NCBI RefSeq assembly: GCF_040932435.1
Contig: NZ_JBFQGA010000007.1
Location: 186,001-250,000 of the forward strand
Source of the DNA: Kluyvera sp040932435
GTDB taxonomy: Bacteria; Pseudomonadota; Gammaproteobacteria; Enterobacterales; Enterobacteriaceae
Reading direction: 5' to 3'
Length of the DNA stretch: 64,000 nt
Below are positions 27,677 to 35,722 of the stretch, in pieces. Position 1 is the first letter of the stretch. Each line of letters opens with the position of its first letter. Below the pieces are notes generated by a model that made no database searches, was not told where the DNA came from, and saw only the letters and a list, made by a program, of their open reading frames with translations. The translations under genes and the position numbers were made by a program.

Positions 27677-28825
27677 TTATTTCGCGGACTGACGGTATTG
27701 CTCAATTAACTCAATAAAGTGGTCGAACAGCGGTGCGGCATCGTGCGGCCCCGGGCTCGCTTCAGGGTGGCCCTGGAAGCTGAACGCCGGTTTATCGGTG
27801 CGATGGATGCCCTGCAGGGTGCCATCAAACAGCGATTTATGGGTCACACGCAAGTTCGCCGGCATGGAGGCTTCATCCACCGCAAAACCGTGGTTCTGCG
27901 CAGTAATCATCACCACATTGTTATCAATATCTTTAACCGGGTGGTTACCGCCGTGGTGACCGAACTTCATCTTGATGGTTTTCGCACCGCTCGCCAGCGC
28001 TAACAGCTGATGGCCAAGGCAGATGCCGAAGACCGGGACCTCGGTCTGAAGGAATTTTTCAATCGCTTCGATGGCGTAGTCGCACGGTGCCGGGTCGCCA
28101 GGGCCGTTTGACAGGAAGATACCGTCCGGATTCATCTTCAGGACGTCTTCTGCGGAGGTTTTCGCCGGAACCACAGTCAGGCGGCAGCCGCGATCAACCA
28201 GCATGCGCAGAATGTTGCGTTTCGCGCCAAAATCGTAGGCAACGACGTGGAATGGCAGCTCTTCTTCGGACTTCGCTTCTGGTAGTTCGCCTGTCAGCGT
28301 CCAGCTACCCTGCGTCCAGCCGTAGCTTTCAGCGGTGGTCACTTCTTTTGCCAAGTCCATTCCGTTTAAGCCCGGGAACGCTTTGGCTTTTTCCAAGGCC
28401 AGTGCCGCATCCAGGTTATCGCCTGCGATGATGCAGCCGTTCTGTGCGCCTTTCTCACGCAGCAGACGGGTCAGCTTACGGGTATCGATATCGGCAATTG
28501 CCACGATGTTATGGCGCTTGAGGTAGGAAGAGAGGTCTTCAGTATTGCGGTAGTTGCTGGCAATCAGCGGCAGGTCACGAATAACCAGACCCTGAGCGTG
28601 AACCTGAGAGGACTCTTCATCAGCGGCGTTGGTGCCGACATTACCGATATGGGGATAAGTAAGAGTGACGATTTGGCGAGAATAGGAAGGATCAGTGAGG
28701 ATTTCTTGATAACCGGTCATTGAAGTATTGAAAACGACTTCCCCAACCGCCGAACCTGTTGCCCCTATGGCCCGACCGTAAAACTGGGTTCCGTCTTCCA
28801 GAACCAATAGCGCTGACTTAATCAA
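27677..28825 (-). CDS. carA: Carbamoyl-phosphate synthase small (glutaminase) subunit
   Basis: CarA hydrolyses glutamine and channels ammonia to CarB. The 382-residue protein (same as E. coli) starts with a TTG codon (TTG ATT AAG), the same unusual start as in E. coli, and follows a strong GGAGGG site. The triad-type glutamine amidotransferase domain is visible: the catalytic Cys in VFGICLGHQLLALA (about residue 269) and the His/Glu pair in SFQGHPEASPGPHD (about 353 and 355). The upstream 456 bp hold the pyrimidine-, purine- and arginine-responsive control region. Confidence 0.98.
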   Translation of the reverse strand: MIKSALLVLEDGTQFYGRAIGATGSAVGEVVFNTSMTGYQEILTDPSYSRQIVTLTYPHIGNVGTNAADEESSQVHAQGLVIRDLPLIASNYRNTEDLSSYLKRHNIVAIADIDTRKLTRLLREKGAQNGCIIAGDNLDAALALEKAKAFPGLNGMDLAKEVTTAESYGWTQGSWTLTGELPEAKSEEELPFHVVAYDFGAKRNILRMLVDRGCRLTVVPAKTSAEDVLKMNPDGIFLSNGPGDPAPCDYAIEAIEKFLQTEVPVFGICLGHQLLALASGAKTIKMKFGHHGGNHPVKDIDNNVVMITAQNHGFAVDEASMPANLRVTHKSLFDGTLQGIHRTDKPAFSFQGHPEASPGPHDAAPLFDHFIELIEQYRQSAK

Positions 28826-28836
28826 AACACCCTCCA

Positions 28837-28874
28837 GAGAATATTTACTCGCTTTATTTGCATATTAATTCATA
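28837..28874 (-). promoter_or_regulatory. carAB P2 promoter with ARG boxes
   Basis: On the minus strand, TGAATTAATATGCA (28859-28872) and GAGTAAATATTCT (about 28837-28849) are spaced like the paired ArgR boxes that overlap carAB promoter P2 in E. coli; the local sequence is nearly the same as I recall it there. ArgR with arginine would repress from here. Confidence 0.7.
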
Positions 28875-29206
28875 TCAATGGCACAAATCAATGCAAATTT
28901 GCTTACCACGTATTTCTGGCAAACGGCGGCATTCTAGTGACAGCCTCAGCAAAAGTCTACCATTAAGGGCTTTTTTTATTATTATTTTGTGGCACTGGCG
29001 AAATTGTACGCCAGTAATCGCCAAAAAGATCAACTAACTCATTGTAGAAAACGCTTGCGGGGCAGGATGTTTGTAAAAACGCTGGGGATGGTGCAACAAA
29101 GTAGACCAGATGGTCAAAATTTACATTTAACCAACACATTTTGAGCACAAAACATATAAAAATGATGACTTGAAAGAAATAGATATGATTTTAATTTATA
29201 AAATAA
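28875..29206 (-). promoter_or_regulatory. carAB upstream control region (P1), with a PurR-like box
   Basis: This 332-bp stretch without a gene is the pyrimidine-responsive part of the carAB control region by position. On the minus strand, CCGCAAGCGTTTTCTA (29045-29060) matches the PurR box ACGCAAACGTTTTCGT at 12 of 16 positions, as expected from E. coli, where PurR controls P1. I could not place the P1 hexamers, the IHF site or the PepA sites with confidence. The part at 29100-29206 is AT-rich and shows nothing further. Confidence 0.55.
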
Positions 29207-29227
29207 AGGGCAATAAAATATTGCCCT
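29207..29227 (-). terminator. dapB terminator
   Basis: AGGGCAATA (29207-29215) pairs perfectly with TATTGCCCT (29219-29227) around a 3-nt loop; on the minus strand a T-rich run follows. It lies 55 bp past the dapB stop codon. Confidence 0.8.
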
Positions 29228-29281
29228 GTGTAATCAAGTAATTATGACTACAATAACCACATCACGATGGGTAATAAATTG

Positions 29282-30103
29282 TCATAGATCGTTCAAACTC
29301 AGTACATCACGCATATCAAAAAGACCATTTGACTTAAACTTAAGCCACAAAGCCGATCTCACTGCGCCATTAGCAAAGGTCATGCGGCTGGAAGCCTTAT
29401 GTGTAATCTCCACGCGTTCACCGATATCAGCAAACATCGCGGTATGTTCACCCACAATGTCGCCTGCACGTACGGTGGCAAAACCGATAGTGCCCGGCAC
29501 GCGTTCTCCGGTATAACCTTCACGCGAATAGACCGCGCAATCTTTCAGATCTTTATCCAGCGCCCCGGCAATAGCCTCACCCATCGCCAACGCAGTGCCT
29601 GACGGCGCATCCACTTTATGACGGTGGTGCGCTTCAATGATTTCGATGTCGGTGTAGTCGCCCATCACCTTCGCCGCTTTCTCCAGCAGCTTGAGCATCA
29701 CGTTGACGCCAACGCTGAAGTTGGCCGCGAACACAATGGCAATCTCCTGCGAGGCATCGCGAATGGCCTGCTTGCCCGCGTCATCAAAGCCAGTGGTGCC
29801 AATAACCATGCTTTTACCGTGCTGACGGCAAAATGCTAAGTGCGTTAACGTGCCTTCCGGACGCGTAAAATCGATAAACACATCGAAATCATCTTTTACC
29901 GCTTCAAGGCTGCTCTGAACGGTGACGCCGGATTTCCCTGCTCCTGCCAGTTCGCCAGCATCGCTGCCCAGCAGACTGGAATTTTCGCGCTCTAGCGCGG
30001 CACCGAGCTGAACCCCTTCCATCGCCATCGTGGCCTGAATTAACTGCCGTCCCATGCGGCCGCCGGCGCCCGCAATGGCAACGCGGATTTGTGCATCATG
30101 CAT
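29282..30103 (-). CDS. dapB: 4-hydroxy-tetrahydrodipicolinate reductase
   Basis: DapB reduces hydroxy-tetrahydrodipicolinate in the lysine and diaminopimelate pathway, using NAD(P)H. The 273-residue length equals E. coli DapB. The nucleotide-binding motif IAGAGGRMGRQLI (about residues 9-21) and the active-site signature EAHHRHKVDAPSGTA (catalytic His and Lys at about 159 and 163) are present. The gene lies between carA and the citrate lyase genes; in E. coli K-12 its upstream neighbour is rihC, so the citrate island occupies this junction here. Confidence 0.98.
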   Translation of the reverse strand: MHDAQIRVAIAGAGGRMGRQLIQATMAMEGVQLGAALERENSSLLGSDAGELAGAGKSGVTVQSSLEAVKDDFDVFIDFTRPEGTLTHLAFCRQHGKSMVIGTTGFDDAGKQAIRDASQEIAIVFAANFSVGVNVMLKLLEKAAKVMGDYTDIEIIEAHHRHKVDAPSGTALAMGEAIAGALDKDLKDCAVYSREGYTGERVPGTIGFATVRAGDIVGEHTAMFADIGERVEITHKASSRMTFANGAVRSALWLKFKSNGLFDMRDVLSLNDL

Positions 30104-30230
30104 AGCTATTCTCTTTTGTTAAAATTGCGTAAATCGTTTTCAGAGTAACCAGCCGGCGACAGGGTCGCCAGCCGAAAACGCCCATAATTAGAATTTAATG
30201 ATAAACAGAGAGGAATATCAGTAAAAGACA

Positions 30231-30254
30231 TGATTCATCCCGCAGGATGAATCA
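30231..30254 (-). terminator. Terminator of the citrate lyase operon
   Basis: TGATTCATCC (30231-30240) pairs perfectly with GGATGAATCA (30245-30254) across a 4-nt loop. On the minus strand it is followed by TGTCTTTTACTG, a modest T-run. It is 29 bp past the citG stop codon. Confidence 0.7.
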
Positions 30255-30282
30255 ATAGCACAGGAAGAAAATGAAGTGAAAC

Positions 30283-31191
30283 TTACTCAGAATAGAAAGG
30301 ACCGACCGGGAAATGACTTAAAAACCAGGTCACCGCCAGTAAATCTGCGCTACCACCGGGGCTGAGGTTACGGAGAATTAGCTCGTCGTCAAACTGCTGC
30401 ATCGCTTCAATCCCTCCTTCGACCAGCACCCCGCCCTGCCATAATAATTTTTGCGCCTGCTGCTGAACGTAATTGAGCCCTTCCAGCCCGCCGCGGGAAA
30501 CTAGGTTGGTATCATCATTCCAGGCCATTAGATGCAATAACGTTTGCAGTAGTGCCAGATTGGTATCGTCATGCTCTTGAAGTACGCGGTGATATACGGG
30601 CAGCGCCTGTGTTCTGACGGTACGAAAACCGCTTTCCGCCTCACCGCGCGCGCCAGCCAGCCCATAGCGTAGAAAATGCATTTCACCCTTGCTGAGCTTG
30701 CCGCCTTTATCCAACGACAGTTCACGCGCCACCATATCCCGGCACAGGCTTGCCACGGTGTCGCAAATAGGGTTTTGCGACAGCGACTTCCCCTGCGCCA
30801 TGAGGCGACCTATCGCGGTACTGAGCAACCCAAAAGCAAAAATCGCGCCGCGATGCGTGTTCACACCATCGGTCGCCTGTAGCATGTCGTTTTCACAGGC
30901 CAGTCCCAGTGGGCGGAGCATCACCAGCACCATCTGCGGATCCAAATCGGCGGTGCTGTTTCCCATGATGAAAAATTTTTCCATCCACGGTGCAATCGCC
31001 GCCGTACTCCGCTCAAAGGCGGCCAGATCCATATCACGATGAGCACCTGAATTGCGAATGTCCACCAGCCCTGGTTTAGGTGTCAACCGCACCTCGGTCA
31101 GTAACGCACGCGCCACCAGTGCGATAACATCTTCGGCTTTCAGCGTTACGCTAACTGGCGTATGCCTTTCCATCACTACGTTCACGCTCAT
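30283..31191 (-). CDS. citG: Triphosphoribosyl-dephospho-CoA synthase
   Basis: CitG makes 2'-(5''-triphosphoribosyl)-3'-dephospho-CoA from ATP and dephospho-CoA, the precursor of the citrate lyase prosthetic group. The 302-residue product has the family segments LTEVRLTPKPGLVD (about residue 31), DGVNTHRGAIFAFGLL (about 107), GARGEAESG (about 177) and the C-terminal RNLSPGGSADLLAVTWFL. The start MSVNVVMERH was chosen from an AAGGA site 9 bp upstream and family alignment; the frame stays open a further 26 codons inside citX. It overlaps citX by 41 bp, more than is usual in this operon. Confidence 0.93.
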   Translation of the reverse strand: MSVNVVMERHTPVSVTLKAEDVIALVARALLTEVRLTPKPGLVDIRNSGAHRDMDLAAFERSTAAIAPWMEKFFIMGNSTADLDPQMVLVMLRPLGLACENDMLQATDGVNTHRGAIFAFGLLSTAIGRLMAQGKSLSQNPICDTVASLCRDMVARELSLDKGGKLSKGEMHFLRYGLAGARGEAESGFRTVRTQALPVYHRVLQEHDDTNLALLQTLLHLMAWNDDTNLVSRGGLEGLNYVQQQAQKLLWQGGVLVEGGIEAMQQFDDELILRNLSPGGSADLLAVTWFLSHFPVGPFYSE

Positions 31192-31720
31192 AGCTATCAA
31201 TCCTTCGTGCAATTTCATCCAACAAGAGGTCGAGAGAGTGTGCTCGACCTCGCGCACAGACATGAGCATCCTGCAGACAAATCAGGCATTGCCTAGCAGT
31301 TAGCCCCAGTTCACGACGTGAAAGCGACCGGGCGTCGCTATCAATCACGTCTATATCCCAGAGTCTTCCCAGCGGATGCTGCTGTTCCAGCATCGCCAAA
31401 TGTCGCTTCAGCGCTTTAGCCGGTGCGCAGACCGCCGCCATCCATTCCGGGCCGGTCGGCGCATCCGTACGCGCCTCCCAGACGCTGACCCATTCCATCT
31501 GCTGGCAGACCGCCGCGATTTCTTGCAACGCATATTCTGCAACGCGCTGCCATACGGGGGAGTTTTTGACGGCTCCCGGCACCACCAGTGAAAATGAGAT
31601 CAGCGGCAGTCGGTAACAGTCCAGTGCCTGGCGCTGACGCGCCGCGCGGCTATCACGCGCGTGGAGCATCGCTTCCAGCGTTACCGGCAGCCCATTGGCG
31701 AGGAGGTCTGCGCCATTCAT
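31151..31720 (-). CDS. citX: Apo-citrate lyase phosphoribosyl-dephospho-CoA transferase
   Basis: CitX attaches the triphosphoribosyl-dephospho-CoA group made by CitG to the serine of the CitD acyl carrier protein. The 189-residue protein (E. coli: 183) shows the family's nucleotidyltransferase-like motif LGRLWDIDVID (about residues 116-126) and the conserved C-terminal CLICLQDAHVCARGRAHS with clustered cysteines. It begins at an ATG that overlaps the citF stop codon and its end overlaps citG by 41 bp. In K. pneumoniae citX is recorded away from the citCDEFG cluster; here it lies inside, as in E. coli. Confidence 0.93.
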   Translation of the reverse strand: MNGADLLANGLPVTLEAMLHARDSRAARQRQALDCYRLPLISFSLVVPGAVKNSPVWQRVAEYALQEIAAVCQQMEWVSVWEARTDAPTGPEWMAAVCAPAKALKRHLAMLEQQHPLGRLWDIDVIDSDARSLSRRELGLTARQCLICLQDAHVCARGRAHSLDLLLDEIARRIDSYERERSDGKAYAS

Positions 31721-33240
31721 CAGCGTTTGACCTGACGGACCACGTCGATAACCGAACCATCGCGATAGCGAACCACCGCCACCACCCGATCGGTAAAGGC
31801 GATAGGCTCCGGTTTACCCGTCAGTTGCTCCGCGCGCTGCTGGAGCTGCTCAATGGTCATCAACGCGACGCCAGCCTGTTTCAGGTTATCAATCAGATCC
31901 TGACGCGCTGGGTTCACGGCGATGCCGTGGTCGGTCACCAGCACATCGACGCTGGCGCCGGGAGTGATGTTGGTGAGCACCTTATCCACCACGCAAGGAA
32001 TGCGCCCACGCACCAGCGGCGCGGTAATAATGGTGAGATCGGCCCCAGCCGCCGTGTCACTATGCCCGCCGGACGCGCCGCGCAGCACGCCGTTCGATCC
32101 GGTCATCACGTTCACGTTGTAGTTCACATCAATTTCCAACGCGCTGAGCATCACCACGTTCAGGCGCTCGCATGCCGCGCCTTTAGAGCCTGGGTTGGCG
32201 TATTGATTGGTGGAAATCTCGATGTGGTGAGGGTTTTGCGCCAGAGAACGTGCGGCGTCACCGTCAAAGGATTGGGTATCAAGCAGCGCTTTAATAAGCC
32301 CCTTCTCATGCAGATCCACCATCGTGCCGGTGATCCCACCGAGCCCAAAGCTGGCGGTAATGTTATGACGACGCATTTTGTCTTCGAGGAAACGCGTGAC
32401 CGCCAGCGATGCGCCGCCAGTGCCGGTTTGTAACGAGAAGCCGTCATTGAAGTAGCCTGAGTGTTCAATCACCTCCGCCGCCTGACGTGCGATCAGCAGC
32501 TCGCGCGGGTTGCTGGACATACGAATCGCCCCCGCCGTGATCTTCGCCGGATCGCCCACCTCATCGACTTGGACGATATAGTCCACCTGATCTTGGGCAA
32601 TGCTCGCCGGATAGTTCGGGTATGCCACCCACTCTTCTGTGAGCAGCACCACGCATTTAGCGTATTTCGCATCAACCTGGGCGTAGCCCAGCGAGCCACA
32701 GCGCGATTTTCCGCTAAAACCGTTGGCATTGCCGAACTCATCGCAGCACGGTACGCCGAGGAAGGCGACATCAATATTCAGCTCACCACTCTGGATAAGC
32801 TTCACCCTCCCGCCGTGGGAGTGGATCTGCACCGGATTCTCCATCAAACCGTCGGAGATCTCCTCGCCTAACTGGCCGCGCAGCCCGGAAGTGTAGATCT
32901 GGCGGATCACGCCATTTTTTATATGCTCGATAAGCGGCCAGTGCGCGTCAATCAGTGAACTGGAAGCCAGGGTTAAATCGCGAAAGCCCATGTCCGCAAG
33001 CTTTGCCATCACCATATTGACGACCTTATCGCCACCGCGGAATGCGTGGTGGAAGGATACGGTCATGCCATTTTTAAGCCCAGAGCGATGAATAGCCTCT
33101 TCTAACGAGTCGCATACCTTGCGCTGGCGTTTTTCGGTTTCGCAGGCCAGCCATGGGCTATTGTGAGTCACGCCCTGATAAGGCGCTAATCCTTCCGGCA
33201 CGACGTATTGCTGTTCCAGCATGTTGATTGTCTCTTTCAT
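31720..33240 (-). CDS. citF: Citrate lyase alpha subunit (citrate:acetyl-ACP transferase)
   Basis: CitF exchanges the acetyl group on CitD for citrate, forming citryl-ACP and releasing acetate. The 506-residue protein has the signature segments VSFHHAFRGGDKVVNMV (about 45-61), YTSGLRGQLGEEISDGL, SHGGRVKLIQSGELNIDVAFLG and VRGRIPCVV. The start MKETINMLEQQ follows a very strong AAGGAGGG site 4 bp away and agrees with the K. pneumoniae protein as I recall it. Almost the whole sequence looks like the Klebsiella version. It is 10 bp from the citE stop codon and its own stop overlaps the citX start. Confidence 0.97.
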   Translation of the reverse strand: MKETINMLEQQYVVPEGLAPYQGVTHNSPWLACETEKRQRKVCDSLEEAIHRSGLKNGMTVSFHHAFRGGDKVVNMVMAKLADMGFRDLTLASSSLIDAHWPLIEHIKNGVIRQIYTSGLRGQLGEEISDGLMENPVQIHSHGGRVKLIQSGELNIDVAFLGVPCCDEFGNANGFSGKSRCGSLGYAQVDAKYAKCVVLLTEEWVAYPNYPASIAQDQVDYIVQVDEVGDPAKITAGAIRMSSNPRELLIARQAAEVIEHSGYFNDGFSLQTGTGGASLAVTRFLEDKMRRHNITASFGLGGITGTMVDLHEKGLIKALLDTQSFDGDAARSLAQNPHHIEISTNQYANPGSKGAACERLNVVMLSALEIDVNYNVNVMTGSNGVLRGASGGHSDTAAGADLTIITAPLVRGRIPCVVDKVLTNITPGASVDVLVTDHGIAVNPARQDLIDNLKQAGVALMTIEQLQQRAEQLTGKPEPIAFTDRVVAVVRYRDGSVIDVVRQVKR

Positions 33241-33250
33241 GGTTCCCTCC

Positions 33251-34120
33251 TTAATCACGAATGCCGGAAGCCGACAGCGCTACTATTTTGCGGGCATGGG
33301 CGATAATCGGGCCGTCGATCATTTTGCCGTTCAGCGACACCACGCCAAGACCTCGGGATTCCGCCTCTTCGGCTGCGGCAATCACCTCTTGGGCGTGTTC
33401 CACCTGTTTTAGCGTTGGCGAATAGGCCTGATGCAGCAGCTCAATCTGGCGCGGATTCACTAGCGATTTACCGTTAAACCCAAGCCCTTTCGCCAGCTGT
33501 ACCTCTTTGAGGAACCCTTCTTCATTGTTGATATCTGACCAGACCACATCGTAGGCCGCGATGCCGCCGACACGGGCGGCGTGCAGCACGGCGCAGCGCG
33601 CGTAAAACAACTCGCTGCCGTCGCCGCGGCAGGTGCCCATATCCATCACATAGTCGAAAGCCGCCAAAGCAATCGCCACCATACGCGAGCTTGAGGTGGC
33701 AATTTCCACCGCATTCACCACGCCTAGGGCCGATTCAATTGCCGCCATCAGTTTGGTGCTGCCCACTTCGCGCCCGCATTCGCGCTCAATGCGCTCAACG
33801 TGGGCTTCCAGTTCATGGACATCTTCTTTACGGTCAGTTTTTGGCAGGCGGACAATATCTACGCCAGCGCGGACAACGGCCTCTAAGTCAGTCAGACCGA
33901 ACGGCGTATTCAGCGGGTTGATGCGCACCACTTTCTCAACGTCCCGATAAAAAGGATGCTGTAGCGCGTGATGCACCAACAGGCGGGCGGAGTCCTTTTC
34001 ACGAAGCGAAACGGCATCTTCCAAGTCAAACATTACCGCGTCGGCGCCGTAGACAAATGAGGTACTCAGCATGGCGGCATTTGCGCCGGGGATAAACAGC
34101 ATACTGCGACGAGGTTTCAT
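33251..34120 (-). CDS. citE: Citrate lyase beta subunit (citryl-ACP lyase)
   Basis: CitE cleaves citryl-ACP to acetyl-ACP and oxaloacetate and is a Mg2+-dependent HpcH/HpaI-type TIM barrel. The 289-residue product starts MKPRRSMLFIPGANAAML and shows VMFDLEDAVSLREKD (metal-binding Glu/Asp, about residues 32-46), VRINPLNTPFG, IVRLPKTD and LMAAIESALGVVNA. Its start codon overlaps the citD stop (ATGA). The sequence is near-identical in style to the K. pneumoniae subunit. Confidence 0.97.
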   Translation of the reverse strand: MKPRRSMLFIPGANAAMLSTSFVYGADAVMFDLEDAVSLREKDSARLLVHHALQHPFYRDVEKVVRINPLNTPFGLTDLEAVVRAGVDIVRLPKTDRKEDVHELEAHVERIERECGREVGSTKLMAAIESALGVVNAVEIATSSSRMVAIALAAFDYVMDMGTCRGDGSELFYARCAVLHAARVGGIAAYDVVWSDINNEEGFLKEVQLAKGLGFNGKSLVNPRQIELLHQAYSPTLKQVEHAQEVIAAAEEAESRGLGVVSLNGKMIDGPIIAHARKIVALSASGIRD

Positions 34121-34410
34121 AGCGCACTCCATTGGATTTCGGTTTGCTCTGCCGCGCGTAACGCTGCTGCCTGTACCCTTGCCCGCAAAATGCACTCCAG
34201 CGCCCCTTTGTCATCCACGCTGACCTGCGCACGTTCGACGCCCAGCTTCGCCAACGTTTCGCGAACTACGCTTTCAATCGCCGCGCCAAACTGCTGCTTT
34301 ACGAGGCTCTCCAGCTCCAGCCGGATACCCGGCTCAGAGGAAGGGCCAATCCTGACCATCGCATCGCTGGATTCCAGCGTGCCGGCCAGGGCATCCTTAA
34401 TGATTTCCAT
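34117..34410 (-). CDS. citD: Citrate lyase acyl carrier protein (gamma subunit)
   Basis: CitD is the 97-residue acyl carrier protein of citrate lyase. The prosthetic group is attached to Ser14 in AGTLESSDAMVRI, the conserved position. Its acetyl thioester is swapped for citrate by CitF and the citryl group is cleaved by CitE. It overlaps citE by 4 bp and is 29 bp downstream of citC. Confidence 0.96.
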   Translation of the reverse strand: MEIIKDALAGTLESSDAMVRIGPSSEPGIRLELESLVKQQFGAAIESVVRETLAKLGVERAQVSVDDKGALECILRARVQAAALRAAEQTEIQWSAL

Positions 34411-34439
34411 AGGTTATGTTCCTTATTAACGGTATTACG

Positions 34440-35471
34440 TCATGCGGTTTCGGTCTGTTCCGCGGCAAGGCGCTGTAAAAAATCCAGCGTCCCGGCAGGC
34501 ACCAGCGTGCTCACCGCCCGCCAATCGCGTTCGGCGTAGAGCTTTCTGACCCGCGAGGCGGAAATGGGAGCACCGCCTTTTTCCATACGCGCTAGCTCCA
34601 CCACGTCAATTGCCGGGCCGTGGACGTGCGGGGAGCTCAAAATGTGATGCATCCGCTGGTTATAGGCGCGCGTCAGAGAGCAGAACGGTTCATCGCCAAC
34701 AAAACGGTGGGTGATGCCCAGCGCGGGCGCCAGATGTTCGCGAAATAGCTGAAGATCGATCTGGCTGTGGCAATCATCCACCGCCCCCTTTTCTTTGAGG
34801 AAGTAGGCTGGGAAGGTCGCTCGCGAAATGAGATAGGCCGACCCAGGATGCAGCGTGAGGTTCTCTATGCCGGCAACTCCTTGCTCAATCAGCGCCCAAC
34901 GATCGATGTAGCGAAACTGCGATGCGTCTTCTTTCACCACAAACAGATGTAGCCAGTCGCACCGTGCCGCCGCCTGTTCAATCAGATAGCGATGACCGAG
35001 GGTAAAGGGATTGGCGTTCATCACGATGGCACCAATCGTCTTTCCCGGCTGGCGATAGAGCGCCAACTGGCGACAAAAGCGGGCCAGTCGCTCGCTGCTG
35101 TTCTCCATCAGCACCGCTAGCGTTCCCGCCTGGGCGATGGGCCAGAATCCCGCACCGGAGAACAACACGCTATTTTCCGGTTTGGTAAACAAAAACAGCT
35201 CGCTGCGGTTTAGTTCATAGGCCAGCGTAAGCAACTCGGTCAGCAGCTTCAGACTCAGCTCCTCACCCTGTATGGCGGGAGAGACGGCGATGCATTTAAG
35301 GACGTTGCCCGCGATAGCACCGCAGCCCACGATGTCGTTTTGCCACTCGGCGCAAACCACCACTTCGCAATCGATCTCTAGAGAGAGCCCGGCCTGTTTC
35401 AGAAAGCTCGCCACCGCCTGGTGCCGCCTTTGGTCTTTTTGCGGATAAATACGTTTAAACGTTAGATTCAT
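34440..35471 (-). CDS. citC: Citrate lyase ligase ([citrate (pro-3S)-lyase] ligase)
   Basis: CitC acetylates the prosthetic group of apo-citrate lyase with acetate and ATP, activating the enzyme. The 343-residue product has an N-terminal GNAT-like region (about residues 1-135; VVCAEWQNDIVGCGAI, AVSPAIQGEELSLKLL) and a C-terminal nucleotidyltransferase domain with the TxGH motif in NPFTLGHRYLIEQAA (about 160) and the ISASRVRKL segment (about 309). The start MNLTFKRIYPQ was chosen by family length; no strong ribosome-binding site is seen. It is the first gene of the citCDEFXG operon, facing away from citS. Confidence 0.95.
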   Translation of the reverse strand: MNLTFKRIYPQKDQRRHQAVASFLKQAGLSLEIDCEVVVCAEWQNDIVGCGAIAGNVLKCIAVSPAIQGEELSLKLLTELLTLAYELNRSELFLFTKPENSVLFSGAGFWPIAQAGTLAVLMENSSERLARFCRQLALYRQPGKTIGAIVMNANPFTLGHRYLIEQAAARCDWLHLFVVKEDASQFRYIDRWALIEQGVAGIENLTLHPGSAYLISRATFPAYFLKEKGAVDDCHSQIDLQLFREHLAPALGITHRFVGDEPFCSLTRAYNQRMHHILSSPHVHGPAIDVVELARMEKGGAPISASRVRKLYAERDWRAVSTLVPAGTLDFLQRLAAEQTETA

Positions 35472-35530
35472 TATTCTGCGTCCGTAAGCAAACAACGCCG
35501 CATATTTCGCCAGCGTTTACACTATTCGTC

Positions 35531-35546
35531 TGGAATATGAATCACA
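35531..35546. promoter_or_regulatory. Candidate CRP site nearer citC
   Basis: TGGAA-TATGAA-TCACA matches the CRP consensus with a perfect right half and a weaker left half. It is 60 bp upstream of the citC start, where catabolite control of the lyase operon is expected. Confidence 0.45.
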
Positions 35547-35640
35547 TTTCCCACGCTAGTTTTATTACCTTTATGGTTTTTATGTTTTTAATTAAAGAGA
35601 AAAATAAAAATAATTAAATTAATAAAAAACACATCCATTC

Positions 35641-35656
35641 AGTGAACATAATCACA
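35641..35656. promoter_or_regulatory. Candidate CRP site nearer citS
   Basis: AGTGA-ACATAA-TCACA matches TGTGA-N6-TCACA at 9 of 10 core positions, 67 bp upstream of citS. The 251-bp citC-citS gap is AT-rich and in K. pneumoniae the same gap holds CRP and CitB sites; I cannot place the CitB sites from sequence. Confidence 0.6.
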
Positions 35657-35722
35657 TCTCATTGGGAATTGAATTTATTAATATGCGCGGCGTTACCTCT
35701 CACGATAAACAGGATGATGTTT

